A DNA stretch of 64,000 nt, from contig JACKAW010000004.1 of assembly GCA_020634885.1 (NCBI GenBank), positions 62,001 to 126,000 of the forward strand, in the 5' to 3' direction. Under the pieces are notes generated by a model. That model searched no databases and was not told where the DNA came from. It worked only from the letters and a program-made list of their open reading frames with translations. Made by a program: the position numbers and the translations under genes. The first letter of the stretch is position 1; each line of letters starts with the position of its first letter. Origin of the DNA: Anaerolineales bacterium. GTDB lineage: Bacteria > Chloroflexota > Anaerolineae > Anaerolineales > Villigracilaceae. Of the stretch, positions 24,231-33,637 are shown one piece after another.

Positions 24231-27032
24231 TTACGTCCCCAACCATTGCCCTGCCATCTTTGGCAAGTTTGCAATGGGACCCTGCCGGGCTGTACATTGC
24301 GGCAGAGATTCAAGGAACATGCGCCCATATTGCTTGGTGAGCACACGCCGGTCTAAAATGGCAACAATGCCCCGATCTGATGCCGTGCGGATGAGACGAC
24401 CAAACCCCTGCCGAAATTTGAGGATGGATTCGGGCAGGTAGTATTCGTTGAAAGAGTCTTCGTAGAGTTCGGAGCGGGCAGAGATGATCGGGTCTGACGG
24501 CACTTCAAAAGGCAGTTTGGTGATGAAGACCACAGAGAGGGCATCTCCGGGTACATCTACACCCTCCCAGAAGGAACGGGTTCCGAGGAGGACTGCGCGG
24601 TCTGTGGTTTTGAAAGATTCGAGCAGGGCGGTGGGAGATGTCCCTTCGCCTTGTTCAAAGACGAAGATATCTTCCCGTGCCAATGGACCTGTGATGGCTT
24701 GCGAGGTTTTCTTCAACGCGGCATAGGAGGTGAATAAAACGAGCATCCGTCCGCCTGTGGCTTTGGCGGTGCCGATGATGGCTTTTTCCAACATGGGTTG
24801 GTAGTTGTAGGCATTTGGCTCGGGCATGTCGCTGGGCACGTAAAGCAGGGTGCTTGATTCGTAGTCGAAGGGGGAGCCGAGTGCGAGCACATCCACTTCG
24901 GCGGCATCGAGTGTGTTGCGGATGTAGTTGAATTCGCCGTGGGTGGTGAGTGTGGCAGATGCAAGAATGACGCTGGCTTTTTGGTACCAAAGGTGTTGCT
25001 GCACAAGCGGACCAACACGCAGGGGGGCGGCATTGAGCGAAAGGCGTTCACCGCGCGGGTTGACTTCGATCCAGTAGATCAGGTCGTTTGTGGGTTTGTG
25101 CATCAAACCAGAGGCGGCGGTTTCCGCTTCGGTCATGCGGCGGACGAGGGTGCCAAGACTGCCCATTAAGTCTTCTGCTTCTTCATGACCGTTTTCGTAC
25201 ATTTCACCTAATGACTTATAAATTTCATCCAAGGTTTTGAGCAGATTTGCTACAGATTCGCTGATCTGCCCCCACTGCATTTCCAGTTCGTCCCAGCCTT
25301 GCAAGGTGCGGGCGGCGGGTGTGATGCGCATTTGCCACGAGTAGTTACTTTGTGGCTGCCCCGCCCGTTGGGCTTGAATGAACTCGCCGAGAAAGAGAAA
25401 GAACTCTTTGGCAAGTTGTTCTACGCGGAAAGCCTGATCGGTGGCGCGTTTGGATTTTTGCTGCATCAATCCAAAATCGGATGGGCGCAGTGTGTCGTGC
25501 GTGTTGGTCAATATTGTGCCGAGTAAGCCCGCTGATGAACCGCCCAATTCTTTTAGCATTCGTTCAAGGTCGCCCTGGGTCATGCGGAATGAAAGGGCGT
25601 TGGTGACAGCAGATTCGATATGATGGGCTTCGTCTACGATCAGGTAATCATATTCGGGCAAAACCTTGCTGCCAGTGGAAACATCTGAAAGTAGGAGGGC
25701 GTGGTTGACAATGAGAATGTGAGAATTTTGTGCGGCTTGTTTTGCGCGGAAGAACGGGCATGTGCCGCCCATCCTGCCGAGGCAGGCTTCGGTGGTGCAG
25801 TTATCGTCTTCGGCAGAGAGGCGGCTCCACACTTCGCGTTCGAGTGGACCTTGTAAGTTCAGGTCATTGCGGTCACCGGAGGGGTTGGTTAACTGCCAGA
25901 CGATGAGCTTTGCGACCACGCGCATTTCAGTGGCGTTGCTTGGTCCGTGCGAGCGCAGGTATTGAAAGCGGCGCGGGCACAGGTAGTTGGAACGTCCCTT
26001 TAAAACGGCGGCGCGGACATTTAAGTTCAATGCGGCTTGCAGGTCGGGGATGTCTTTTTTTATGAGTTGGTCTTGTAGGTTGATGGTGTTGGTGGAAACG
26101 ATGACGCGTGTGTTGTTCTTATGGGCGAAGAGCGCCGCCGGAACGAGATATGCAAAGGATTTACCAACGCCGGTTCCTGCTTCGACCATGAGATGTCCGC
26201 CGGTGGAAAGGGCGTTTGCCACCGCTTTGAGCATTTCCACTTGTTCGGTGCGGTGTTCGTATGATTGAAAGTATTGGGAGAACGGACCGCCATATTCGAG
26301 GATGGCAGCGGCTTCTTCCGGGTCCAGCGGGATGGGGTCTTCGGTGGTTGTTATCGGCGGAGAGTCCTGTTTGGATGCAGGATCAAACATCCCCTTGGGG
26401 GTTGAGGCGCGGTTCTTCGTCTGCCTGGGTTGGATGCCTTCTTTTATCTTTTCGCGCAGGGCTTGTTCGAAGACCCAATTTGCATCCCATGAGGTGAAAT
26501 TGCCGAGGTCTGCGATTTCTTCGAGTGTTTCGAGCGGGAGTTCCTGTGCAATTTCAAAAAGGCGAAGATAGCAGGCGTGTGTGACGAGGGCATCGTCGAG
26601 GGCGCGGTGGGTGGCGGGGAGTAGAATGCCGAGTTGTTTGCCGAGTGCGCCGAGATTGTAGCGGGTGGCGGTGGGTAGCAGTACGGAGGCGAGTTCGAGG
26701 GTATCAATGGTCTGTTGATATTCGAACATGCCTTTTTTGCGCAGGAAGCCGACATCAAATTTGACATTGTGCCCGAGGATGGGGGCATCTCCAACAAAGG
26801 CAGTAAGTTCCTGTGTAATGTCTTGCAGGCGCGGCGCCTGTCGTACCATGGCGTTGTCGATGCCGGTGAGACCGGTGATGAAATCTGGAATTTGCCTGCC
26901 GGGGTTAATTAGTGTGTTGAACTCGGCTTCTTTGCGTTTGCCATTAAAACGAACCGCGGCGATCTCGATGATCGCGTCGCGGTTTTCGTCCAAGCCTGTG
27001 GTTTCGATGTCTAATGAAACGATGGTGGTCAT
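24231..27032 (-). CDS. dinG: DinG-family helicase with N-terminal DnaQ-like 3'-5' exonuclease domain
   Basis: I take MTTIVSLDIETTGL at 27032 as the start; the longer frame would begin inside the neighbouring gene. The ~933-residue protein opens with a complete DEDDh exonuclease: DIETTGL, HNVKFDVGFL, HRALDDA (about 8-165). A DinG/XPD helicase follows (about 230-930): Walker A EAGTGVGKS, four Cys in LCPRRF and CTTEACLGRMGGTCPFF, DEAH box VDEAHHI, and QGFGRLIRTASDRG near the end. Firmicute DinG has the exonuclease fusion without the cluster, E. coli DinG has the cluster without the exonuclease; here both seem present. It is expected to act in DNA repair or R-loop removal. Confidence 0.9.
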   Translation of the reverse strand: MTTIVSLDIETTGLDENRDAIIEIAAVRFNGKRKEAEFNTLINPGRQIPDFITGLTGIDNAMVRQAPRLQDITQELTAFVGDAPILGHNVKFDVGFLRKKGMFEYQQTIDTLELASVLLPTATRYNLGALGKQLGILLPATHRALDDALVTHACYLRLFEIAQELPLETLEEIADLGNFTSWDANWVFEQALREKIKEGIQPRQTKNRASTPKGMFDPASKQDSPPITTTEDPIPLDPEEAAAILEYGGPFSQYFQSYEHRTEQVEMLKAVANALSTGGHLMVEAGTGVGKSFAYLVPAALFAHKNNTRVIVSTNTINLQDQLIKKDIPDLQAALNLNVRAAVLKGRSNYLCPRRFQYLRSHGPSNATEMRVVAKLIVWQLTNPSGDRNDLNLQGPLEREVWSRLSAEDDNCTTEACLGRMGGTCPFFRAKQAAQNSHILIVNHALLLSDVSTGSKVLPEYDYLIVDEAHHIESAVTNALSFRMTQGDLERMLKELGGSSAGLLGTILTNTHDTLRPSDFGLMQQKSKRATDQAFRVEQLAKEFFLFLGEFIQAQRAGQPQSNYSWQMRITPAARTLQGWDELEMQWGQISESVANLLKTLDEIYKSLGEMYENGHEEAEDLMGSLGTLVRRMTEAETAASGLMHKPTNDLIYWIEVNPRGERLSLNAAPLRVGPLVQQHLWYQKASVILASATLTTHGEFNYIRNTLDAAEVDVLALGSPFDYESSTLLYVPSDMPEPNAYNYQPMLEKAIIGTAKATGGRMLVLFTSYAALKKTSQAITGPLAREDIFVFEQGEGTSPTALLESFKTTDRAVLLGTRSFWEGVDVPGDALSVVFITKLPFEVPSDPIISARSELYEDSFNEYYLPESILKFRQGFGRLIRTASDRGIVAILDRRVLTKQYGRMFLESLPQCTARQGPIANLPKMAGQWLGT

Positions 27033-27085
27033 ATTAGAACAAGTGTACCATAGCGAAGATGCCAGTGATAAAGAGTAAAAAAGTT

Positions 27086-28471
27086 TTAAGTATCGGATGA
27101 ATTTGGGTTGACCGAATGAAGCGCCAGGTCGGTGAGAATGACTGGTAATATCCACATACTGAATCGGAATACCATGGTTGAATATAAAGCGTGGCGGTTA
27201 AGCGCCCAGGTATCTCCCAGTATCGTGGGGATAAAAGTGAAGGAGGCGGAGAGGAAGAGCCAGAGTCCGATCCATGCCCAAAAGGAACTGTTGGCGATCC
27301 CTTTTCTGGATACTAAGATCAATCCCATCAAAAGAATGAGGTTTGCTAAAAAGGGTGTGGTGTTTTCGGGGTGTAGGGCATTCCCGATCTCAAATAATAT
27401 TTGACGAGCCGGGTTTAGTTCTTTGGCGTAGAAGTAGGTTTGACCGATCTCTGTAAATGCAGGGCTGAAATCTGTAAGCAGTTTGATTATTGGGTAGCCT
27501 GGGTGAGCGATCATAAACCGTGCAAGGGTGCTGGAGCCTTTGTCCATGATCCATGCTTCAAAGTCAGGGTTGTTTACATCATCCCGACTGGTCACGGCGG
27601 GCATTCCCATTTCTTGGAGAATATCGATCCGGTACTGGCTTACGAGTAGGTCATCCCGATACAGGTTTTTTAGCTGCGCCAGAGAGCGTGAACTTTGGCT
27701 GGCTGTGTAAAAACCTAAAACAAAAATTATGGCAAGAAAGACCAAAATAGTTACAAGTTGTTTATTTTTTCGGTAAGCGGGCGAGCGGAAAAGAATAACG
27801 ATCATTCCGGCTGTTGTGAGCGCGGTAAAAAGGTTGGTATCTTTTAGAAACGCCCAAAAGAAGAATGTGATGCTCCATGCCAGCGCCCATTTGGAAATTT
27901 TGGCATTTTCATTCTTTTGAAGCATTGTCCCGATTTTTATCATGAAGGCGAGTTGAAGCGCAAAAAGGGAGAATGTCAAAGATTCAGACATTAGAATGCT
28001 ATCCCAATCCGCCATTTGCGGGGTGTATGCAAATGTGAGAATTAGAATCGTGCTCAAAACTTTAAGCCAGGAGTTGTGGATGGTTTCGGCGATGAACCAT
28101 GCCAGCAATCCCCATCCTAGAAGCGAAAGGATAAGTTGAACGATGACGATTTTGTCAAAACCGGGCTGGTATGCCCGACTGGTCGTATCAATGGAGCCGT
28201 TGACGGCGATCTCGTATCCGGTTTGCGGCTCAAATATTTTGTAAAAAAGATTTGTGGTTAACAGTCTGCGTCCTGTTAAGATTTCAGCGGAAAAAAAAGG
28301 AGCCCTCGAAGCTTCTACATAAGTTATTGTGTCGTTCCCGGCGATCGATAGCGAAGGGTTGCCGTAAAATTTGATTCGCAGAATTGAGAAAATCAAGATA
28401 ATAAAAAACACCGCTATGACCGCCGGGGAAAAAGATGCCAACCCACGGCGTACTGAACGATTTTCGGGCAT
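27086..28471 (-). CDS. Polytopic membrane protein, possibly GT-C-like glycosyltransferase
   Basis: 461 residues with about ten hydrophobic helices, starting with a short basic N-terminus and a first helix (about 14-32). A large first extracytoplasmic loop (about 33-105) contains AGNDTITYVEASRAPFFSAEILTGRR, with an acidic residue in the position where GT-C enzymes keep catalytic Asp or Glu. Helix-rich organisation and a C-terminal block after ETWALNRHALY-like text (GDTWALNRHALYSTMVF) also fit a mannosyltransferase-like protein, but no motif is decisive. It starts 3 nt after the NERD-like gene stops, so it belongs to that operon. Confidence 0.6.
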   Translation of the reverse strand: MPENRSVRRGLASFSPAVIAVFFIILIFSILRIKFYGNPSLSIAGNDTITYVEASRAPFFSAEILTGRRLLTTNLFYKIFEPQTGYEIAVNGSIDTTSRAYQPGFDKIVIVQLILSLLGWGLLAWFIAETIHNSWLKVLSTILILTFAYTPQMADWDSILMSESLTFSLFALQLAFMIKIGTMLQKNENAKISKWALAWSITFFFWAFLKDTNLFTALTTAGMIVILFRSPAYRKNKQLVTILVFLAIIFVLGFYTASQSSRSLAQLKNLYRDDLLVSQYRIDILQEMGMPAVTSRDDVNNPDFEAWIMDKGSSTLARFMIAHPGYPIIKLLTDFSPAFTEIGQTYFYAKELNPARQILFEIGNALHPENTTPFLANLILLMGLILVSRKGIANSSFWAWIGLWLFLSASFTFIPTILGDTWALNRHALYSTMVFRFSMWILPVILTDLALHSVNPNSSDT

Positions 28472-28474
28472 TAT

Positions 28475-29170
28475 TTAGCTTGGCTCCAATAGGCTATTGA
28501 TTTGTTGTATTTGCTCACTCGTCAATTTACGGCTCTTTGATTCTTCGCGGATGAACCCTTTGAGTTGCTTTAATTTTACAGCGGGGAAGGGGGCTTCGCC
28601 CGCCTCGATCTCGACCTGGTCATGAGTGAACACCAATAGGGCTTTAATTTCGGGGATGGCGTTTTCGTCCATTTTTTTTGCCAAATGCTTTTTTATGGAT
28701 GCAATTTCTGCGTTTGCCTCAAGGTCTGGGCGTCCGATCCCTTCCTGCCCAAAGATGGTCATGTACGCCTGCATGAACCCGCCGTTGCGAACCTTCCAGC
28801 GATTCTTTTCGAAGTATACCGTTCCACCCTGGTGGTAAGGCAAGAGCACCCATACTCCGGCGGGTCCTACCAGTACGTGAGATACGGGTGTTGTATAGTG
28901 ATAGATACTGAAATCGCTGTGAAGCCCTTTTAAACCGGTGTCGATCTTTTCATCGCGCCTTGGAGATCGCCCCCAGCGATTGCCCATGTACATGCCGATC
29001 TGTGTCATGATAAAACCCACCAGCAAACAGACCAGTGATATTGTAAATAATTCTGGTTGGGTAAATGAGATGTACATCCCAATTCCCAACACGGCTAGGG
29101 CGGCTAAACTCACCCAGTTTCCGATCTTTCCATTTCGAGCAATTAGTTTTTCGTTTTTAATGATCTTCAT
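28475..29170 (-). CDS. Membrane-anchored NERD-like protein
   Basis: 231 residues. Two hydrophobic helices (about 18-36 and 40-62) precede a soluble domain with KGLHSDFSIYHYTTPVSHVLVGPAGVWVLLPYHQGGTVYFEKNRWK, the strand-turn-strand core of nuclease-related (NERD) domains. The usual NERD catalytic acid/Lys cluster is hard to place: the typical D-x(n)-D/E-x-K spacing seems altered, so activity is doubtful. It ends in a helix-rich tail. It starts 1 nt after plsX stops, so translation is likely coupled. Confidence 0.65.
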   Translation of the reverse strand: MKIIKNEKLIARNGKIGNWVSLAALAVLGIGMYISFTQPELFTISLVCLLVGFIMTQIGMYMGNRWGRSPRRDEKIDTGLKGLHSDFSIYHYTTPVSHVLVGPAGVWVLLPYHQGGTVYFEKNRWKVRNGGFMQAYMTIFGQEGIGRPDLEANAEIASIKKHLAKKMDENAIPEIKALLVFTHDQVEIEAGEAPFPAVKLKQLKGFIREESKSRKLTSEQIQQINSLLEPS

Positions 29171-29171
29171 T

Positions 29172-30188
29172 TTATTTCTTCAAACTCTCTTCGATGGCGG
29201 TTTTCATTGCGTCCAAGACTTTTACTTCCACGGCTTCTTTTGCCACACGAATGGCATTCTTGATGGCGATGGCATCTGAACGTCCATGACCAATATATAC
29301 AAGTCCATTTACCCCAAGCATGGGGGCTGCGCCTTGTTCGCTTGGATCCATTAGTTTTTTCAGCGCTCCCAATGCGGGTTTTACCAACAAACCGCCGATT
29401 TTAGTGGCAAGGTTTCCGTTCTTAATTGCGGTGCGAACATAATCTACAATAAGTTTACCCACCGCTTCGGCGGTCTTCAGCATGACGTTACCAGTAAACC
29501 CATCTGTCACAGCAACATCCACTTTGCCGCCGATGACTTCCTTGCCTTCTACGTTACCTACATAATTTAGATTTGCGGCTTTGAATAAGGGTGTGGCTGC
29601 TTTTACCAATTCATTGCCCTTGCCTTCTTCTTCGCCATTTGATACCAACCCAACTTTTGGATTTTTTGCGCCGCGTACTTTTTCAGCGTAAATACTTCCA
29701 AGGATGCCGAACTGCAAAAGATTCTCTGGTTTGCAATCGGGGTTTGCTCCAATATCCAGTACTACACACGAGCCGGTGGCGGTAGGGAAGATGGGTGCCA
29801 ACGCCGGGCGATCTACGCCGCGAATGCGTCCGAGCCGGAAAAGGGCGGTTACCATGCCTGCGCCCGTGTTGCCAGCGGTCATAAAGGCATCAGCTTCTCC
29901 GTTCTTTACCAGATCCATGCCGACAGCCATTGAGTTTTTGGAATCTTTGGCACGTGCTTTCAATACCAGAGCCTCGCCCTTGTCATCCATGGTTAACATT
30001 TCGGGGGCATGAACAACGCGAATATTCAACCCCTGGGTATTTTGTGCTGCAAGAACTGGTTGAATTTTATTTTCATCACCAACGAGAATGATCTCCACTC
30101 CATATTCGCGTGCAGCCTGTACAGCTCCTTCAACATCTGGAACAGGGTGTTCGTCGCTTCCCATTGCATCAACTACGATTCGAGCCAT
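29172..30188 (-). CDS. plsX: Phosphate acyltransferase PlsX
   Basis: 338 residues, the standard length. Signatures include IVVDAMGSDEHP at the start, ALVLKARAKDSKNSMAVGMDLVKNGEADAFMTAGNTGAGM, the CVVLDIGANPDCKPENLLQFGILGSIYAE block and a C-terminal GHGRSDAIAIKNAIRVA. The enzyme converts acyl-ACP to acyl-phosphate for the PlsY step of phospholipid synthesis. No fatty-acid genes are near. It heads the minus-strand run plsX, NERD-like, membrane protein; GGAGAA precedes the ATG. Confidence 0.96.
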   Translation of the reverse strand: MARIVVDAMGSDEHPVPDVEGAVQAAREYGVEIILVGDENKIQPVLAAQNTQGLNIRVVHAPEMLTMDDKGEALVLKARAKDSKNSMAVGMDLVKNGEADAFMTAGNTGAGMVTALFRLGRIRGVDRPALAPIFPTATGSCVVLDIGANPDCKPENLLQFGILGSIYAEKVRGAKNPKVGLVSNGEEEGKGNELVKAATPLFKAANLNYVGNVEGKEVIGGKVDVAVTDGFTGNVMLKTAEAVGKLIVDYVRTAIKNGNLATKIGGLLVKPALGALKKLMDPSEQGAAPMLGVNGLVYIGHGRSDAIAIKNAIRVAKEAVEVKVLDAMKTAIEESLKK

Positions 30189-30212
30189 ATTAATTCTCCT
30201 ATGTAAGAATGC

Positions 30213-30240
30213 TTGACAGAAAAGGCAAGCCGATTATAAT
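30213..30240 (+). promoter_or_regulatory. Promoter of tRNA-Leu
   Basis: Consensus TTGACA (30213-30218), 16 nt spacer, consensus TATAAT (30235-30240). It is the best sigma-70-like promoter in the window and lies 10 nt before the tRNA. Confidence 0.9.
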
Positions 30241-30250
30241 ACTGACCTGC

Positions 30251-30332
30251 GCGCTGGTGCTGGAACTGGCAGACAGGCACGTTTGAGGGGCGTGTGGCGC
30301 AAGCCGTGGAGGTTCAAGTCCTCTCCAGCGCA
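30251..30332 (+). tRNA. tRNA-Leu (anticodon GAG)
   Basis: Acceptor arms GCGCTGG and CCAGCGC pair perfectly. The anticodon stem CACGT/GCGTG encloses loop TTGAGGG, giving anticodon GAG. The variable arm (GGCGCAAGCC) is a short class II stem, as expected for Leu. Discriminator A; CCA not encoded. Length 82 nt. Confidence 0.95.
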
Positions 30333-30367
30333 CAATTTTAGTGAGGGGTTAGAAAGGAAGTCTTTTC

Positions 30368-31162
30368 GTGTTGAAAAACTTCAAACATAAAACTCTTGTT
30401 TTGCTTTTTTTTGTGAGCATAATAACGGGTTGTTCCCTTCAAGAGGAGCCTCTGCCAGAGGCTTCTTCTGATTCTGCAACTTCCATGTCTAATGCAATTG
30501 TCAGCATAACATTTGATGATGGTAATGCTGATAATTATTTGATTCGGCAGGCATTGGCAGATAATAATTTGCACGCGACTTTCTATGTTGTAAGTGGTTT
30601 TACCGGTTCTGCCGGATATATGTCCCTGGATGAATTGCAAGGCTTGTATGAAGATGGCAATGAAATTGGCGGGCATACCCTGTCTCACGTCAGCTTGGGA
30701 GATGTGCGCGGGACTGACCTGCAAAACGAAGTCTGTCAGGATCGAGCTAATTTGATGGATTTTGGCTTTGAGGTTGTGTCTTTTGCCTACCCATACGGTT
30801 ACTATGATGAAGAGTCCATGGCGGCTGTGAGGGATTGTGGGTATACCAATGCCCGTATTGTTACGGGCGGTCCGCAGGAATTTCAGTGGGAAAATCCTTA
30901 TGAATTGAAAGCCATGCCTTATGTGGTTGGGGATACTGATGTGGCAAAGCTTAAGCGATATATTCAGGAAGCCGCCCATGAAGATGCCTGGGCGATTTTA
31001 ACCTTTCACCATATTTGTGATTATTGCGATAAATTTTCGTTCCGATATGACCAGTTTGTAGAACTTTCGGAATGGCTGGGGGAACAGCAACATTATGGAC
31101 TTAAAGTGATGACTGTTGGTGAAGTTATCGGTGGGGAGGTGCAACCTGCGGTCTTGCCGTAG
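30368..31162 (+). CDS. Polysaccharide deacetylase-family lipoprotein
   Basis: GTG start at 30368 with GGAAG about 8 nt upstream. The 264-residue protein has a lipoprotein signal with lipobox IITGC (Cys at about 22), a short linker, then a NodB homology domain. The motif 1 metal/base residues are in SITFDDGNADN (DD), motif 2 is GGHTLSHVSL (H-x3-H), motif 3 is FAYPYGYYDEES, and a late motif is LTFHHI. It should remove acyl (usually acetyl) groups from cell-surface sugars such as peptidoglycan, chitin-like or exopolysaccharide. It is followed by a convergent gene after 7 nt. Confidence 0.88.
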   Translation: MLKNFKHKTLVLLFFVSIITGCSLQEEPLPEASSDSATSMSNAIVSITFDDGNADNYLIRQALADNNLHATFYVVSGFTGSAGYMSLDELQGLYEDGNEIGGHTLSHVSLGDVRGTDLQNEVCQDRANLMDFGFEVVSFAYPYGYYDEESMAAVRDCGYTNARIVTGGPQEFQWENPYELKAMPYVVGDTDVAKLKRYIQEAAHEDAWAILTFHHICDYCDKFSFRYDQFVELSEWLGEQQHYGLKVMTVGEVIGGEVQPAVLP

Positions 31163-31169
31163 ATTTTCT

Positions 31170-31931
31170 TTAATTTATGATCAAACTACAACAGGTGACG
31201 GCGCCTTCGGCTTTTGCAAGTTCACTTAAATCCACGGGGGCGATCGAATAGCCTTTTTCTTCAAGGCGTTTGCGGGTTTCAGGGAAAGTTATCGGGTAGA
31301 TGATTTTTCCATTAATGGGCAAGCAGTTCGCGGCGAAGGGTTCTGAGGCGTGGACTTCGATCAGGTCATATTCTGGGAAGTTTTTTACATCCACCCAATT
31401 AGGGTTTATGAGCAAGGTGTTGTCATCCACTTTTGTGACGGCTGTTTTTAGATGCAGGCAGTCTGTCATTTCGACACCCTGTACCGTGTAGCCATATTGG
31501 GCGAGCAATTTCGTTAATTGGTCAATGGCGGCTTGGTTGCTGCGAGTGGACATGCCAACGTAGATTTTCTTGCCGAGTACAAGAACATCGCCGCCGTCCA
31601 CAGTGGCGGGTTCGACAATGTGGACGAGCGGAAGATGCTTTGCAAGGTGGGGGATGATACTTTGCGTTTCTGGTTTGCGCGAATCGGCGCCAGGGCGTGT
31701 GATGACTGCCGCTTCGGGTAGGATAAATGCGACATCTTCTACAAAAACGGAATCGGGCAGGTTTTGTTCTTCAGGGAGTTCGATTACATTGCAGCCCAAT
31801 TCTGTGAGCAGATTAACATAAGTATCATGTTGTTGTCGAGCGATGTTCATATCGATTGGGGTTCTTTCGATATGAGTGATCTCGCATTCGCTAAAACGTG
31901 GACTGATCTTGCGTGTGATGGCGACTGTCAT
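31170..31931 (-). CDS. Dimethylarginine dimethylaminohydrolase (dimethylargininase)
   Basis: 253 residues of the guanidino-modifying pentein fold. The match to animal and bacterial DDAH is strong: LPDSVFVEDVAFILPEAAVITRPGADSR, TVDGGDVLVLGKKIYVGMSTRSNQAAI, CLHLKTAVT (catalytic His region) and the end AVTCCSLIIN, which carries the catalytic Cys. The enzyme hydrolyses asymmetric dimethyl- or monomethyl-arginine to citrulline and an amine. It starts 9 nt after the transporter ATPase gene and appears to be the last gene of a transporter operon, suggesting uptake and use of methylated arginine. An ordinary arginine deiminase would be longer and lacks this ending. Confidence 0.9.
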   Translation of the reverse strand: MTVAITRKISPRFSECEITHIERTPIDMNIARQQHDTYVNLLTELGCNVIELPEEQNLPDSVFVEDVAFILPEAAVITRPGADSRKPETQSIIPHLAKHLPLVHIVEPATVDGGDVLVLGKKIYVGMSTRSNQAAIDQLTKLLAQYGYTVQGVEMTDCLHLKTAVTKVDDNTLLINPNWVDVKNFPEYDLIEVHASEPFAANCLPINGKIIYPITFPETRKRLEEKGYSIAPVDLSELAKAEGAVTCCSLIIN

Positions 31932-31940
31932 GTTGGAAGG

Positions 31941-32705
31941 TTATGCCTCGCCGGAACGGTAGCGGTCGATCAATGCTTTTGTTCGATCGTCTTTGGGGTT
32001 GTTGAATAATTCGGTGGGGGTTGCATCTTCAATAAGCTGACCTTCAGACATGACGAGCACGCGGTCTGCTACTTCGCGGGCAAAGCCCATTTCGTGTGTG
32101 ACGACGATCATGGTCATACCTTCATTGGCAACTTTTTTCATCACGTTTAGTACTTCGCCAATGAGTTCGGGGTCTAGTGCAGAGGTGGGTTCATCGAAGA
32201 GCATGACACGCGGTTCCATCGTTAATGCGCGTGCAATGGCGACGCGTTGTTTTTGCCCGCCGGAGAGACGCATGGGGTATTCATCTTTTTTGAAGAGCAT
32301 TCCCACGCTATCAAGGTTCTGTTCGGCAAGGGCAATGGCTTTGTCTTTTTCCATACCTTTGACGGTGACAGGTCCTTCGATGACGTTTTCGAGCACGGTC
32401 ATGTGTGGAAAGAGGTTGAACTCCTGGAAGACCATGCCCGTTTTTAGGCGCACATCATGAATGAGTTGACGGCGTTCCTTGCCTTTTGTATCGGCGGGGA
32501 CTTTAATACCATCTACTTCGATGATTCCATGTGAGGGTTCTTCAAGAAAGTTGATGCAGCGCAGCAGGGTGCTTTTGCCGGAGCCGCTGCGACCAATGAG
32601 GCAAAGGACTTGCCGTTCGGGGACTTCGAGGCTGACGTCTTTGAGAACGTGTAAACGCCCAAAGTATTTGTCAAGGTTTGAGATTTTTACGATTGGCAGG
32701 GGCAT
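31941..32705 (-). CDS. Polar amino-acid ABC transporter ATP-binding protein (GlnQ/HisP type)
   Basis: 254 residues. Walker [11 protein letters not shown]-loop [17 protein letters not shown], signature [15 protein letters not shown], Walker [15 protein letters not shown], switch His [16 protein letters not shown]. The QEFNLFPH and MGFAREV strings are diagnostic of the PAAT subfamily. It starts 1 nt after the permease stop and is followed by the dimethylargininase gene. It powers uptake of an amino acid or amino-acid derivative delivered by the binding protein encoded upstream. Confidence 0.95.
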   Translation of the reverse strand: MPLPIVKISNLDKYFGRLHVLKDVSLEVPERQVLCLIGRSGSGKSTLLRCINFLEEPSHGIIEVDGIKVPADTKGKERRQLIHDVRLKTGMVFQEFNLFPHMTVLENVIEGPVTVKGMEKDKAIALAEQNLDSVGMLFKKDEYPMRLSGGQKQRVAIARALTMEPRVMLFDEPTSALDPELIGEVLNVMKKVANEGMTMIVVTHEMGFAREVADRVLVMSEGQLIEDATPTELFNNPKDDRTKALIDRYRSGEA

Positions 32706-32706
32706 T

Positions 32707-33555
32707 TTATTTATCTCCCTTTGAGAGACGGGCTTCTAGCCTGCCCTGAAAGAATGTCAGAACAAGAGTCATTACCCAGTAAAAGACAGCCGCCATGATG
32801 AGCGCCTCAAGATTGTTGAACTGCGCTCGTCCTACTTTTGTGGCGCGCCACATCACTTCGTGTACAAAGCCTGTGGCAGAAACGAGGGCTGAATCTTTAG
32901 TCATGGAAATGAAGTCATTTCCCATGGGGGGGATGGCGAAGCGCAAGGCTTGAGGCAGAATAACGCGCCTCATGGTTTGCCCGGGGGTCATTCCCAGAGC
33001 CATGGCGGCTTCTCTTTGCCCCCTGCCAACTGAGCTTAAGCCCGCGCGAAAGGTTTCGGACATATAAGCGCCGTAATTTAATCCCAATGCCATTACACCT
33101 GCCACAATACCCGGAAGGACAATGCCTAACTGGGGTAATGCGAGGAAGAAGAAAAAGATTTGAAGGTAGAGCGGCGTTCCACGGATCAGAGACACATAGA
33201 ATGTGCTAATGGCGTAGAGCGGAGGGAAGGTCGATAATCTTCCCAGTGCCGCCAGAAGGGCAAGCATCATGGCAAGAAAAATGGAAAGAAATGAGATCAG
33301 TAGAGTTTGAGACAAACCTTGGGCAATGAACGACGCATTTTTAACCATGAACTCTGAATCAAGTTGAATGGTTTCAAATGTGAATGAGCCAATTTGTATA
33401 TTTTTCCCGCTGAATAGAAAAATGAGCAGGAATAATAAAACCGCCCAGGAAATTCCAACATTTATGCGGAATTGCCTCGCTTTTCGTATTTGAGCCTGAA
33501 AAAGAAGCTCTACATGTGATGATGGAGCTTTCCCTGTATCTGTGGTGGATGCCAT
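32707..33555 (-). CDS. Polar amino-acid ABC transporter permease
   Basis: 282 residues. A basic N-terminus (about 1-28) is followed by a first helix and a HEQ/BPD_transp core: [53 protein letters not shown], and the EAA loop [47 protein letters not shown], which docks on the ATPase. About six transmembrane helices. GGAGG precedes the ATG at 33555. In the minus strand it follows the binding-protein gene after an intrinsic terminator, so its expression would depend on read-through. Confidence 0.94.
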   Translation of the reverse strand: MASTTDTGKAPSSHVELLFQAQIRKARQFRINVGISWAVLLFLLIFLFSGKNIQIGSFTFETIQLDSEFMVKNASFIAQGLSQTLLISFLSIFLAMMLALLAALGRLSTFPPLYAISTFYVSLIRGTPLYLQIFFFFLALPQLGIVLPGIVAGVMALGLNYGAYMSETFRAGLSSVGRGQREAAMALGMTPGQTMRRVILPQALRFAIPPMGNDFISMTKDSALVSATGFVHEVMWRATKVGRAQFNNLEALIMAAVFYWVMTLVLTFFQGRLEARLSKGDK

Positions 33556-33590
33556 AAAATTGCCTCCGTGCTTGGAGTGGAATTAACAAA

Positions 33591-33623
33591 AAAGGGAAGC
33601 GGGGAAATTCCGCGCTTCCCTTT
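33591..33623 (-). terminator. Terminator hairpin between binding-protein and permease genes
   Basis: On the minus strand AAAGGGAAGCG (33623 down) pairs with its complement ending at 33591 and is followed by a T-run. It lies inside the operon, downstream of the binding-protein gene, and could produce excess binding-protein mRNA. Confidence 0.8.
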
Positions 33624-33637
33624 ACGTTTAGTTCTTT

